Positions 1-12,300 of a DNA stretch of 64,000 bases are shown here, piece after piece. Where the stretch lies: the NCBI RefSeq assembly GCF_964204645.1, contig NW_027437458.1:1-64000 (forward strand). Reading direction: 5' to 3'. The first letter of the stretch is position 1; each line of letters opens with the position of its first letter. Source of the DNA: Tubulanus polymorphus. Lineage: Eukaryota; Nemertea; Palaeonemertea; Tubulaniformes; Tubulanidae. Made by a program: the position numbers and the translations under genes. The notes beneath the pieces are model-generated. The model searched no databases. It saw only the letters and a list, made by a program, of their open reading frames with translations, and was not told where the DNA came from.

Positions 1-410
1 CATATCATACATCGCTGGAAAGCTTATGAACTGACCTTATTGAAAAATGCGTTTATTTGATAATCCGTTCCGAAACCGGCGACAAGCGAGGTGATAATAC
101 GCACCGAACCGATAAATACGCACTTTAAGCGTCACTGAACCGCCATTGAGGGTGTGACGTCACGGGCTCTGAGGACTGATAAATTCGCGATACGTGATTG
201 GTCGACTGAATATGTCAATTATCTAGCGTTGCATGCTGGGATTTCTCATGACGTCACGCAGTTAATGGCGGCCGGAATACACTTGGAAATCGTATTTATC
301 GCATCAATCTGGATTATCAGCTCGCCAGTCGCGGGTATCGGAACGGATTATCAAATAAACGCGTCTGTCAATAAGGTCAGTTCATAAGCTTTCCAGCGAT
401 GTATGATATG
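1..410. mobile_element. Foldback (long inverted repeat) MITE-like element
   Basis: The first ~75 bases are almost the exact reverse complement of about 335-410. Weaker complementarity continues inward to about 165 and 247, so nearly the whole unit folds on itself. Both ends read CATATCATACATCGCTGG. No protein is supported; the open frame across it is a by-product. The left edge coincides with the window edge, so the true element may be longer and no target duplication can be read. Confidence 0.7.
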
Positions 411-783
411 TGAAGATTAACGTCCGGGAACCGCGTCAAATCATCGTTTTTCGTCGGGAATTGAGCACTTCAAGCCGTCCTAGTAATTCCGGCTTTGGAT
501 ATTTTGACCCGTTTTTTCGGATTTGAGTCGTGATTTCTCGGGTGTCTCTTATCCGATTTTGTCGCGGAAGGTCTCAAACGAAAAAGTAACCTCTTAGGAA
601 TGAAACGAAACCAATTTCGAGCGAATCGGCCGATGGGTTACGAAGTTATGAGCGATTGAAATGAGAAGGTCAATTCTAGTATGTCAAAATGTTAGCTCCC
701 TTTTCTTTTTTTATAGGTGGTACCCAGGATACTGGGTCAAATCTTTGATTTTGGACCCCCAGCTATCGTAACGAGCCCCTGTG
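411..783. other. Gene-free stretch
   Basis: No coding frame, repeat array or RNA signature is recognised here. Weak similarity of 530-720 to the reverse complement of about 2090-2175 suggests that the large inverted repeat to the right once extended further. Confidence 0.4.
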
Positions 784-2085
784 TATGAAAGCTAATAGCT
801 TCCTGCTTCTAACGAAACCAATCCCGTTAACTTCCGATGAAAAGTTCGTGAATTATATGTCTTTGAACGCGAAATTACGGCCGAAATCGCAGGTCATCCT
901 TATGACCAAGATGACGTATTTTACCGAGATGAACCGAGATGAAATGAAATATAGCATATTTATTTATTTCTTATCGATTTTAACACTTGAAATCATGTTA
1001 TATCAGTAATAAATACCTTCTAGAGTCATATTTTACATATTTTTTTATTTAAAAAAATTTTGACTTCAAATATGTAAACTCGGTTAGCAATAAAATTTCA
1101 TTGAATTTGATTGATCGACGATCTTATCTCGGTAAAGTTAAGTTATTTTTTTACCAAAATATCCGACAAAATATGTAAAATATGACTCCAGCAGGCGTTT
1201 ATTACTGATATAATATGATTTCAATGGTAAAAATCGATAAGGAATAAATAAATATGTCATATTTAATTTCATCTCGGTAAAATAGGGCCTACGTCATCTC
1301 GGTAATAAGGATGACCGGAAATCGCCTGGACCGAAAATGCTATGACGCCGGTTTTTGCCGATTTCGAAATTTAAAACGTTGAGTTCGACACGAAATCCTT
1401 CACCGATTTTGATGATCGATGGCTTTAAATGCGCAAAACATTCTATATTTTTTGGATATTGCGGTTGTTTCGTTAATCCATACGATCTTCCAGCTTTGCA
1501 AACGCGAATTTTCCGATTTTACGTCAATTCACGAACTCCATGCTGGTCTCAAAATGCTTAGCGCAATGCCGAACCGAAATGAATTTTATTTCCAATTTAT
1601 TTTCTGTGTTTATTTACGTGAAATTCAGAATCTATTATAACCGGATCATGTTTATTCTAGCTTAAATAAGATAAAACATTATTTGATTGAATTGTTACGA
1701 AATAAAATTCACTGCGGACCTGTTGCTAGTTCAAGTTCAAGGTCGCCATCTTGAGATCGCGTGTCGAGTGCGTGAATTGACGTAAAATCGGAAAATTCGC
1801 GTTTGCAAAGCTGGAAGATTGTATGGATTAACGAAACAACCGCAATATCCAGAAAGTATAGAATGTTTTGCGCATTTGAAGCCCTCGACCATCAAAATCA
1901 GTGAAGGATTTCGTGTCGAACTCAACGTTTTAAATTTCGAAATCGGCAAAAACCGGCGTCATAGCATTTTCGGTCCAGGCGATTCCGGCCCTAATTTCGC
2001 GTTCAAAGACATATAATTCACGAACTATTCATCGGAAATTAACGGGATTAGTTTCGTTAGAAGCTGGAAGGTATTAGCTTTCATA
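784..2085. repeat. Large inverted repeat (foldback element), interrupted by a MITE
   Basis: The left arm (784-1532, minus the insertion at about 891-1317) is the reverse complement of the right arm (1772-2085), with scattered mismatches and a ~240-bp unpaired centre. The arms meet at TATGAAAGCTAATA near 784 and its complement near 2085. The right arm lacks the inserted sequence and so records the state before insertion. No coding function is supported. Confidence 0.8.
891..1317. mobile_element. Long-TIR MITE, copy 1, with 8-bp target duplication
   Basis: The ends are GGTCATCCTTAT and its complement, followed by long imperfect inverted arms rich in 'atctcggt' motifs. GAAATCGC flanks the element on both sides. 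The uninterrupted opposite arm of the surrounding inverted repeat (about 1975-1990, reverse complement) has this site only once, which supports an 8-bp duplication. Eight-base duplications are typical of hAT-like transposases; that family assignment is inference. A second copy lies at 4859-5302. Confidence 0.8.
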
Positions 2086-2279
2086 TCATGCCTGGATTAT
2101 CAGAATCGGATGAAAAATAACGAAAAAGTAAGCGACTGAAGTTGAGTAGTTTGTGAGCATCGTTAGCCCCCTTGTTATTTTATATATACTTTATACATTG
2201 GATTAACAGATTATCGTTTTTACATTACCTACAACTCTGATACGAGCCCCTGTGTCGGGGTCTTTTTTTTAGGACCTAG

Positions 2280-3055
2280 CCACAGGGGTTTGGCGATGGG
2301 CTTGGATTTTATTTCCGGTTTGTTGATAATCTCGCGAGAATGGCGCTAAATATGAACTGCGAATAAATTCAAAATATCATGGAAATACCTTGTGTTTATA
2401 TTGTTTATTTATCCGCTATATAATGTTCCGATAAAGAATTGGTCGTTAAGAATCATCACCAGACGGTCGTCACGCTTAACTATATAAAATCACAAGGGAT
2501 GAAACACCGTTCAATTCGTGCCAGCCAGAAAGTTGGGACAGTCACGTGACTTAACACTTCTCATTTGACTGAATGCAAACCTGAAGCATCTAAGATGGAA
2601 ACTATAATATGAAAAATATTTGAGAATAACACATTCAAATGCATTTTTTGTCTATGAATTATGTATTTGATCATAATTTATTGTTTATAAGTTATTAATT
2701 TCATATGAATCATAATCTGACAATTGATATCGGTCTGTGAATATGTTAACTTTTCATGTTAAAGTTTTAAATGTGATGACATCATCAGAATGTCACGTGA
2801 CTGTCCCAACTTTCTGGCTGGCACAACTCTGAAGGTGTTTCATCCCTTGTGATTTTATAGAACGTCACGACCGTCTGATGATGATCCTTAACGACCAATT
2901 GTTTATTGGAACCTTATAGCGGATAAATAAACAATATAAAGACAAGGTATTTCCATGATATTTTGAATTTATTCGCAGTTCATATTTAGCGCCATTCTCG
3001 CGAGAGTATCAACAACCCGGAAATGAAATCCAAGCCCATCGCCAAACCCCTGTGG
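2280..3055. mobile_element. Foldback DNA element with ~265-bp terminal inverted repeats
   Basis: Arms 2280-2550 and 2792-3055 are inverted copies starting CCACAGGGGTTTGGCGATGG, with a ~240-bp AT-rich centre. ACCTAG occurs directly outside both ends (2274-2279 and 3056-3061), consistent with a 6-bp target duplication; GGACCTAG (8 bp) is possible if the ends are drawn two bases in. No transposase is encoded. Confidence 0.8.
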
Positions 3056-3168
3056 ACCTAGCCGTCGTTTATGCAGCCATTGTTCTACTACATACCAGTG
3101 CTTCATCTAGCCAAAAATAGAAGGGCGGTCTGCCCCGCCCCCGAAAGTAGCCGCCCTTGTGTCCTTAA

Positions 3169-3742
3169 CCCTTTCGCTGCGTACACGCTTGCACCGCCCC
3201 GTACGTAAGGTATTTTCCGAAAAATTCGATTTTTTTCAAATTGTTTTTAACCCCGATTTTTCGCGTTTTTATCGAAGATTATGATGTTATTTAGTGAAAA
3301 TCAGTAAAAAATCATACCAACAGCCTTTTCTGTAGGGGGGGGCGTGTTGGGGGGGGGTCAGGATGGGTTAGAAATTTTTTTTTTTCAGTTTTTCACCCAA
3401 GTGCCTATCTCAGTCTTTGGTGATTGATGCTACGGTGTGGATGAAAGAAATTCAATTGATATGGGATATCCTTTTCTGCTGGTAGAGGTACGTAAGTGGG
3501 GAGCCATCTCAATCCCGCGCAAATTACCATGTGCTCAACAGGCTGACAGCACCAACTACTGACGCATTTTCGCCATCTGTTGTTTAGAAAGCTAACTATC
3601 TTGTCTTACATGCGTTTCCATACTGTTTGCTGTGTACGCGTTCGAGTTATAAATCAAAAGGTGCATGACGTTTCTACAACGTCATACGCACAGCACGTGT
3701 CACTCATATGACGTTTCCAAAACGTCACACGTAGCGAAAGGG
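3169..3742. mobile_element. Non-autonomous piggyBac-like MITE (TTAA target site)
   Basis: TTAA lies at 3165-3168 and 3743-3746. Inside are inverted ends CCCTTTCGCTGCGT and CCCTTTCGCTACGT (one mismatch). TTAA duplication plus a CCC-starting end is the hallmark of piggyBac-type transposition. The 574-bp body contains G-runs and repeated 'acgtttc..aacgtca' motifs near the right end, and has no transposase frame. Which transposase moves it is unknown; the intact piggyBac at 56839-59661 has different ends beyond CCCT. Confidence 0.8.
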
Positions 3743-3746
3743 TTAA

Positions 3747-4858
3747 GATGTGTCCCATGCTCGCCCTTGTGCCCTCATCACTTGCCGTATGTCCGCCATC
3801 CTTCCCTTGTCAGTCACGAGTAATGAGTCAGGGCTTTCAAAATAAGCCGACGCATCCGACTGTTAGTAAGTTTCCTGCGACGGCTATGAAATATCTCGTA
3901 TGATATCAACGATAGTAGCTCATGTGTTCAGTGGTTATATTCAAATGTACTGCAGTCAGTGTGCATCGTGTGAAAACGTGCCTCAGACGCGTGGCCTAGT
4001 TTAAATTTCCAGGAAATTGGCTGGCTTCCAAACTGCTGCCAATCATTCTAGCGACTGCCGTTGTAAAGCTGGTAGTGTATATTCGATGGATTGTTTCGTT
4101 TTGAACACATCGTGATGCTCTGGATCTTTTTATCTAGACTAGGCCTATTAGACAAATTTTATGTAGGCCCTATACAAGGTGAAAAACTTTGTTCGGTGAA
4201 CTCACAGAGAGACTCGCACAGACAATTAGTTTGAGTAGCCTAATAGCAATAATGTGTTCTTAAGCTGGCTGCTTACCAATTATCAACAGTTACTTGCCAA
4301 TCACTAACACTATCAATTTAAATCAATTAATTTGATATTTCTAAGATTAAAAATATGCAATTTCATGTACAATATTGCTGGCTCTTTTTCGCTGTATTTG
4401 CTACTTGAGATTGCTTTTTTCTGCAATTTTTTTGTCTGCAACTGGTTTTCCAAATCATTTTGAAAGCCCTATCTAGATTAACTTTTGTTCATTGACAGGC
4501 ATAGGTGTAAGGGTGTACTGTGGTCAAGTGTGTCACTCATGGCAAAATCAGAGTTAAACATAGTTTCTAGTCCTCAATCGTAGTAAGGGGTACCTCGATT
4601 CTATGCAATAGGGAACATTGCAGTTTGCCCCTAAAACAGACATGAGCGCGTTATTATGTGCCCTTGCTCCGATGGAATCACGCACAAAAATGCCCTTATT
4701 TGAAATCAGCACCCTGCCCTTTTTAATGCTAGATGAAGCACTGCATACAAACAACGTCTAGGGCGAAAGTGCTCATGTAAGGTTAATATTCGTCCCTCAT
4801 TTTGCGAGACGAGGCTTTGAGCGTCTATTTCACCCCCTAAAACACCATCAACTTACCT
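3747..4858. other. Gene-free stretch
   Basis: About 1.1 kb without a convincing coding frame, RNA gene or array. The sequence is AT-rich and contains 'taggcct'-type words common across the window. Confidence 0.4.
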
Positions 4859-5302
4859 CGGGTCCTCCTAATTACCGAGATGATACAATGAACCGAGAAT
4901 GAGATGACATGAAGTATAAAGGGCCCTAGGCTTATAGCATTTTTGTTAATTTCTTAACCGTTTTAACACTTGAAATCATGTAATATCAGTAATAAATACC
5001 TTCTAAAGTCATATTTTGTAGAATAAATATTGACTTCCAATACGACATCTCGGTCAGCATTAAAATTTCATTGAATTTGATTGATTGACGATCTCATCTC
5101 AGTAAAGTTAAAAGTTATTTTTTTACAAAAAATACCCGACAAAATATGTAAAATATGACTCAAGCAGGTATTTATTACTCATGTAATATGATTTCAAGTG
5201 TTAAAATCGATAAGGAATAAATAAATATGTTATAGGCCTAATTCATGTGATCTCGGTTCATCTCGGTCAATTGCGTCTTCTCGGTAATAAGGTCAGGAGG
5301 AC
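4859..5302. mobile_element. Long-TIR MITE, copy 2 of the 891-1317 family
   Basis: The body closely matches the element at 891-1317 (shared blocks around 'cagtaataaataccttct' and 'aaaatttcattgaatttgat'). The ends are GGTCCTCCTAATTACCGAG and an imperfect complement ending GGAGGACC. The flanks share only a weak 'acctc', so the target duplication is not clear here. Confidence 0.72.
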
Positions 5303-6344
5303 CGAAAACCTCAAACTGACTAGTCCTCTCAAAAAATAGTTAATGTGAAGCAACATAACAAATATGGCGGCTTTTTGTGGTGCATGATGGGAGTGTAAAT
5401 TACGGATTCGGACTTGAACTTGGACTGACATTGATGCCAATGCAGATATTATTCTTGTTTCAAATTCTTAAGGTTAAAATTGACCAAATCTTTTGGGTTT
5501 TATCAACAAGAATTAACATAATCTTAGAGAGACATATTGAATAAGTAATTTTAGAGAAACATATTGAATTTTTACATTTTATTGATTTAGTCCGTATTGA
5601 AAATCCCGATTGTGACAATCAATTCATATAAAATCAATAAATAAGTTTGCGATTTAAATCATCAAAAATATTATTATAAAACACGTTTTCAATGTCAACA
5701 AGGTAACTACTTAATTTATTTTAGTACAAAGGTTTGATCTGTCACTAAAATCAGTTGTTGCATTGCAATAAACAGGAGTTAGCCTAACCTCTATATGATA
5801 CTTAAGCGTCAGACGTAGGGAACAGGTAACAACGACTGGTATTTAGACTACACCTCGGAAGGTTCAATCAGCCCCTAGTTAGTTACCTAATCGTTGGTGG
5901 TAATCTTTTTATAATCGGATTAGCTTATGCCAACCATGAGCACAGGGACTTGACATAGGCCTAAAAGGATTTTGACCCCAGTATCCTATAGTTACTATAG
6001 CATGAAAAGACAAGGGAGCTACCTCTCCTTCAGATCGGTCGATAGGTATTGGAAGGTCACTTCAACAGTTCGTAACTTTGTTATTAATAATCCAATCCGC
6101 TTCAAGTTAGATTATTCTTAAAGATAACAAATTTCTGCGTTAGACCGAGTAGTTCGGAGAAAGATTTGAGTGCCTTTGAGATTGTTAAACTGTGCGATTA
6201 ATCCGAAAAAATCAGCAAAATCAGTCTGTACCGCACCAGCCTGGAAGTAAAAATGACCATGATTTTTTAAAACAAACAGTGCTTTCGACCAGTAATTCTG
6301 AACCGATTTTTACAAACATTTTACAAACTGATTTTTGTGTCAAG
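5303..6344. other. Gene-free stretch
   Basis: No gene is recognised. The sequence is AT-rich with no tandem structure apparent by eye. Confidence 0.4.
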
Positions 6345-6717
6345 TCCCTGTGCATCTGTGGTTTGGGTCGATCGGACTCAAGATGGTTGTCCTAGGACCT
6401 GTTAAGTGTCCAAAAATGTTAATTTTGGCCAGAATTCTGAGTCCTGTAGCTTCCTACTGGTTTGCCATTTCTCATTGCAATTTGTGATGGGTATTCTTTG
6501 GAAAGGGGTGTTTTATACCTGAAACAGGTATATTTGATCAGCCAATTATGACGCAATTGGCGGCCATCTTGGTGTCATCAGTACTCATTCGTAGGTGGGT
6601 AAAAGTTTTTCGACATTAAGCCTACATTGATACCTAAGCATATTTTGTTACAACAATGAATTAGAAAGTTGTAGCTTATAACGTGTTCTATGATTGTGGT
6701 GAGTTTCAAGTTCATTT
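6345..6717 (+). repeat. Pearl/HINE-like repeat, internal fragment
   Basis: It matches the interior of the full copies at 38507-39755 and 42209-43473, from 'gggtcgatcggactcaagatgg' through 'gcggccatcttggtgtcatc' to 'tgattgtggtgagtttcaag'. Both family ends and the (GTCC)n tract are missing, so it is a fragment. A hairpin-ended repeat follows directly. Confidence 0.75.
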
Positions 6718-6976
6718 AATTTTATTTATTTCATTTCGAAATGGTCAGGCACTGAGTTATATTTCTGACAGAAATGAAAATTAAGTTTATAAGCTGTTAG
6801 TGGTCGAATCTGAGAGGAGTTACATTTTATGAAAAAATTTTGGCTGGAAAGTGGAAAATTTATAATAATAATAATGATAATAATCAACTGAATTACAAGA
6901 GGGTTTCTGCGAAAGCAGCAGAAACCCTAAATATAGCTGCAAAGCAGTGTCAACGGGTTTCTGCCTTGCTTGTTTA
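6718..6976 (+). repeat. Hairpin-ended interspersed repeat (body type B), copy 1
   Basis: The body ('aagctgttagtggtcgaatctgagagg') is shared with 16621-16865. It is followed by an (ATA)n tract, a hairpin at 6900-6928 (AGGGTTTCTGC paired with GCAGAAACCCT), then a terminal module around 'atagctgcaaagcag' ending 'acgggtttctg'. The same terminal module caps other, unrelated bodies in this window. Confidence 0.7.
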
Positions 6977-7168
6977 AATGTCGCACTGGGAAGCGCACAA
7001 AGATTAAACCAAATAATTCTTATCATTTTATAACATGGGACTATTTTGAAGGAGCGCGACACATATCCTGGATATATGGATCCACAGGGCTACCACGTAA
7101 AAAGTACTGATGTATCTTGTTTGGTGCTTTCATACTTCCGTTGGGAGTTGCATGAACTAATCGTAACC

Positions 7169-7237
7169 GATGTTTCGATCTCGCCCTATAGAGATCATCG
7201 TCATGTGTCAGATCTCTAGGGTGAGATCGAAACGTCA
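7169..7237. repeat. Hairpin around CGATCTCGCCCTATAGAGATC
   Basis: GTTTCGATCTCGCCCTATAGA is followed ~20 bases later by its near-complement ending GATCGAAACGTCATG. Palindromes of this kind followed by 'cgaaacgtc' are common at the termini of invertebrate retroelements, including Penelope-like ones. No reverse transcriptase is adjacent, so this may be a terminal remnant. Confidence 0.5.
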
Positions 7238-7549
7238 TGTATTTTATATATTTTATATTGTTGGAATAAATAAATTTCTTGATTTAAAAATTCTTTTAAT
7301 TTGTAGATAGTGGGTTTTTATCTTATAATCTGTTCACCACATTTGAGTGTGGTTTATCGTTCTATAGGCCTAATCGTACCCGTTGGCATAGCACTTATGT
7401 GTATATGTACCGGTACTTATACCATGTTTTCTGATGTGATCCAGCTGAAACTGAACGTAACCATGTGTACTCAATAAATGTTTATTGATTTCAACATGCA
7501 TTCGTGAAGCATTTTGATAGATCACATCACTAAAGATCTTGATTTGTGC
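7238..7549. other. Gene-free stretch
   Basis: No coding or repeat structure is recognised between the hairpin and the left end of the TTAA-flanked element. Confidence 0.35.
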
Positions 7550-8928
7550 TTAAAGGGTAACTGACACTTTTTTTTAAATTTCAAAATATGATGTATTCTA
7601 TTGATCTATACACTCATCTTCAACCGTTCTGTTCCAAAATGTTTAGTTAACGCGCAATTTGTGATTTTGTAACAAGATTTTTGACCTCATTTCGTTGTTT
7701 ACATCGCTTACTGTTCAGCGTCGGCTAAATCAGCAGGTGCGCGCTGCAACGTCATTACAGGCAGAGCTGAGAAATAGCGTCTATAGAAATACATTGAATT
7801 TTTAGGAAACTGCGTGTATTTTCTGTTATATCTCAATGCCAGATTGTTTTGCAACTTTGAAACTGGCCAGGGAGGTAAAAGGATCTATCGTCTATTGCAT
7901 AAACCTATTTCAAAGAATCAATGAGTAATTTGAATAGGCTAAATCGATCAAATTGAAGATGCAGATTTCAATCCGCTGCTATGAAGCTGTTTTAAAGTAC
8001 ACTATGCTAAGCTCTCAGCACTATTACTGCTGTTCCATAGTTCACCTATAGTTCAGCACCACAAGCAAACTACAGTGTCTTATGTGATCACAGATTTCGA
8101 TCTCGCTAAAGAATAAATAGATTCATATTCGTTTACTATTTACTATTTTTCAAAGTCATTTAAGACTAAGTAGGCCTAGTTTGAAAACTAACACTTCAAA
8201 ACTCTACAAAAACTTTCATAAATTTCTACAGCCTTTACAACAAATATTCAAAGGATTAATGTTTTTCGATTAAAGTTACACGCTGCAGAAGAGTTTTGAT
8301 AGAAACATCACAAATCTTTCACAAACATTATCTCTAAGTTTTAAAATAGGATGGATGAGGAAATATTCCTATTTTGTGACCAAAGTCGCTACCAATACGA
8401 GGTATATTTCAAGAAAAGAATTGAAATTATTCTTGCGGCTAATTCATAAGTCAAAATATTCTTAGATCTAACCATGATCTTACTTACTATCACTAAATGA
8501 TATTACAAAACGATGATTTAAACATCCATGTTCCCTGCTGTCTACTAGAAAATGCCATGGATTGCTATTCAAATCCTATTTTTGCGCTTAGTTTGAACGG
8601 ATATGGTCCGTTCAACAGCTAATTATAATCATTAATATGTAGACTTTCAAAATCAAGAGGCATTTTGTCTCAATTCGAATGCCAAATAGGTATAAAATTA
8701 AGTTGAATTGCTCTTGTAGCTTATTTCCTATTCATTTCTATAGACATCATTTCCGAGCCGTTACTTTAGTGACGTAGTTCTATTAATAGACACAGCACCA
8801 CGCGTTCAGCGGAAGCAATGTATACCCTGAACAGGTGCGCGAACATCAAAATCATCAATTCTGACTAGATAGAAAAGATTTTTCCAATTATGAAATCACC
8901 TAGCCTTATTGTATACTACTAGCTGAAT

Positions 8929-8945
8929 ACCCGTCGCTGACGGGT
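8929..8945 (-). terminator. Helitron 3'-terminal hairpin
   Basis: ACCCGTC (8929-8935), a three-base loop and GACGGGT (8939-8945) form a perfect 7-bp stem. It sits six bases inside the CTAG terminus, as expected of the structure that ends rolling-circle transposition. Confidence 0.85.
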
Positions 8946-9319
8946 TTCTAGGGTGTGTGAACAGTATGGTTTTAATAGTGTCTCCTGGGTTATTAATATC
9001 AGATTGAGTTTCAGACGAATATAATATAATGCTGACAGGGATGGATAAACAGAAGGAAACCATAAGCAAATAGATGTAAAATAAAATGTATTATATATCT
9101 ATGAATTCATAAATTACACTTAAAAACGTTTCTACTTATGACGGCAACAATTTTCAAATGCGCAACAATTTCTTAAGGTACATTAATCTTTTTTGGGGCA
9201 AATAATTTAATGAAATTTTACATTAAGCCAACAATTCTGAAGAGTAGATAAACTGTTTCTATACGACATATTATTTCACAATTCGAATAGGGCAATTATA
9301 CATTGCATTGCAGTACTTA

Positions 9320-12300
9320 TTACAGTATTTCTTTATACACGACATTGTCCGTATATTTAATTTCACAGTTTTCATCATTGGGTTTGTGAGTACACAGAAG
9401 TTTGAGATTGCTGCACGATGTGACACGACTCATCGCTACGTACAGCTGACCATGCGAAAAGAAACTTGTAGGCAAATAGATACCAACACGATTCAATGTT
9501 TGACCTTGAGATTTGTTGGCAGTTATACCGAATGCTAACTTAATTGGGAATTGCCTACGTTGCATTTGGAATGGATACAAAGTATCACTGGGCGCCATCG
9601 GTATGCGCGGAATAAATAGTCGATTTCCTGCATGAACACCAGTAGCTATTACGGCCTCGATAACATGATCATGCAGATGGGTAATGATGTATCTAGTGCC
9701 ATTACAGTGTCCATGGGCGGGGTCTAAATTTCTGAGTAGCATTATTGGACAGTTTTGCTTTAAGATGAGTTTATGTGGAGGAAGTCCAGATGGGTTTAGA
9801 GAGTGGATGAATTCCAGAGGATACTGGTGCTCATTTTCCAGTACCGCATCTGAACTGAGATATTCACGCTGAGTACCGGAGAACTTTGAGATCATGCGGT
9901 TGTTGGCCTCCTCAACAGCTTTGTTAGTTGGAGCGATAATAGCCTTACTGCATAAGGAATCAGGGGTCACACTATCACCAAAAACAAAATCGCACAGATC
10001 ATCCAACTTGTTAGTCGGTAATGAAAGGTGATCAGGAACTCTAACGGTGTTGGGTCCAATGTCAGCGAATGTTTCAGTCGTACCATTACCTATTGACATG
10101 AGGTAGCTGGGGAAATCCTGATCATCTGAAAGTTGTAATCTCATATTTGCAACATTTTCACGTGGGGCCATATGTAGGAACGCTTTAGGGTAGCATCAAC
10201 AATTTGAGGTCGAGAACCATGACGGACGACAGGTAGAATTTGTAGCCAATCTCCCGCGAATACAACAGTAAGACCTCCAAATAGCAAGGGATTCTGACGT
10301 ATATCCTGTAATGATCTATCAAGACATTCAAATGTATGTTTGTTACCCATGGATACCTCATCAATTACCAAGAGTGTTGTACGTCTTAGCAGGTCAGCTG
10401 TAGCAGTATTGTTGGAGATATTGCATGTCGAGTCTTCTTTGACATTTATAGGAATTTTACATCTTGAATGTAGTGTTCTGCCATTGTCTAGGAGTGTGGA
10501 TGCAATACCAGAAAGAGCAGTTCCTAATGCTACGAAACCATTGCATCTTGCTGCCGTTAGAATAACGTTAAGCAAGTAGGTTTTCCCAGTTCCACCACTG
10601 GCATTTATGCAGAAAAGTTTGCCTTCATCATTCTGAAGTAATCCAATGACAGCATCATAAATGAGTTTTTGTTCATCATTTAAGGTTGGCAGCTTTTCTG
10701 TGAGTGCAGCGTGCAGTGCTGGCATATCATAAGACGTTTCTTCAGAAATTACTCTGGGCAAAGAGGTGACTGAATCCAATACTGGTAATGGAAGCGAGAA
10801 ATCCAATGCAAGATCCAGGCCTTCACGTTGAACTGCATGCTGTAACTGTAGTAGAACTTCATTCTCAACTCTGGCAGTAACGTGATCAACATCCATTTGG
10901 TGCATTATGTCCCTGCTTAACTCAGTTCTCCATTTGTTCCAAAACTGCAATGGGTCTGGTGGCCTGCAGTAGATTAGAAGTGTGGCAAAAAAGTTCCTTA
11001 ATTGTGACCCAAACTGTAGATTTGAGGCTTCTTCCATGGCACGATATATTTCTCCATCATCTGTTATGAGGCCGAGTTTCATGCATGCATCTTGGAATGT
11101 AGGGCATAGTTCACCGTTGATTGTTCGAAGGTCTTCATAGCTTGTGGCACCTGCCCGATGGTGTAGGAGCATTCGCAAGAAATACAGTTCAGTTTGATGG
11201 GCACTTAATGATATCGTGGGTATACGTCCTAATACATCGGTTGTTATTTCACCATTAGCATTGACTGTTCCACGTTTTCTTCGTTGCCATTTTTTACCCG
11301 ACGTGTTCCACGTGAAGTATCTTGGGAATTCTGGATACAGGATAGTTCTAGCAGTTTCATCCTCTGCATTCATTTGGTAGATGGCTGTCAATTTGGTGGT
11401 GGGCGGTCCATTTTCTACAACTGTAGCAGCATCACTTGCTTGGAACAGCACAGTTTGTTCTCCTGATAAATGACACGACAATTTCTCAACTGGAGGATAT
11501 TTTTGGTGAATGGGGAAGCCATATATCTTCCAGAACGCTTCACTTGCCGATATGTAGCGTGCATTGAGGTAGGTGGATATTTCATCTTGGGCTGACGATC
11601 CATCGTCCAATGAAACAATAACTTTGTCCTGTCCCTTTGTGATGTACTTATATAGATATTTCACGGCCTGTATAGAGTGAACGACTTCAACATTAATATG
11701 AGCATCATATCTGAGTGACAGCAGTGGGTTATATGGAACCACAAATGAGTTGTCGACATCAAAATCAGCACCTCGGATACGAATGGTGTGTCTTTAGCCC
11801 CCTTGATCTGGGGATCTTCGTCTGTAAACAGGGTAATTGTCGTCATGGACCACTGTTCGCTGAGAAAACATCTTTGGGAAATCTTTTGTGCATCTCCTGC
11901 TAATGCCAATACCATCCATTCAAGGACTCCCGGGATTTATTGTACCACATGGTCCATGTATATTATTTGCGGTTATTATTTTATGCAGCCGTGGATTGCA
12001 TGCTATATCGGGAATTTCTGCACTCACTACCTGGTCAATGATTTCCGGCGTCCTTGGCTTATCGTCGTTATCCATAATGAGCAATATGTGGGCATGTGAA
12101 AGCCCGCGTTTCTGCCACTCTATTGTTGCAGTATGTGCTTTCACGCGGCCCAACACATGCTTCTTCAGGAGGTTATCCATCAGAGAGTCAAATTTCAGTT
12201 TGAACACTCTTACAGCAATGTCTGGTCGATCATGTGCTCGCTCACCCGGATTTAGAGATTCCACTATTTCAGGCCACTTCGGATTTGTTGTAAAAGTGAT

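Noticed and set aside
8929-8945. Bacterial-type intrinsic terminator
   Set aside because: The hairpin has no T run and is placed exactly as a Helitron 3' end.
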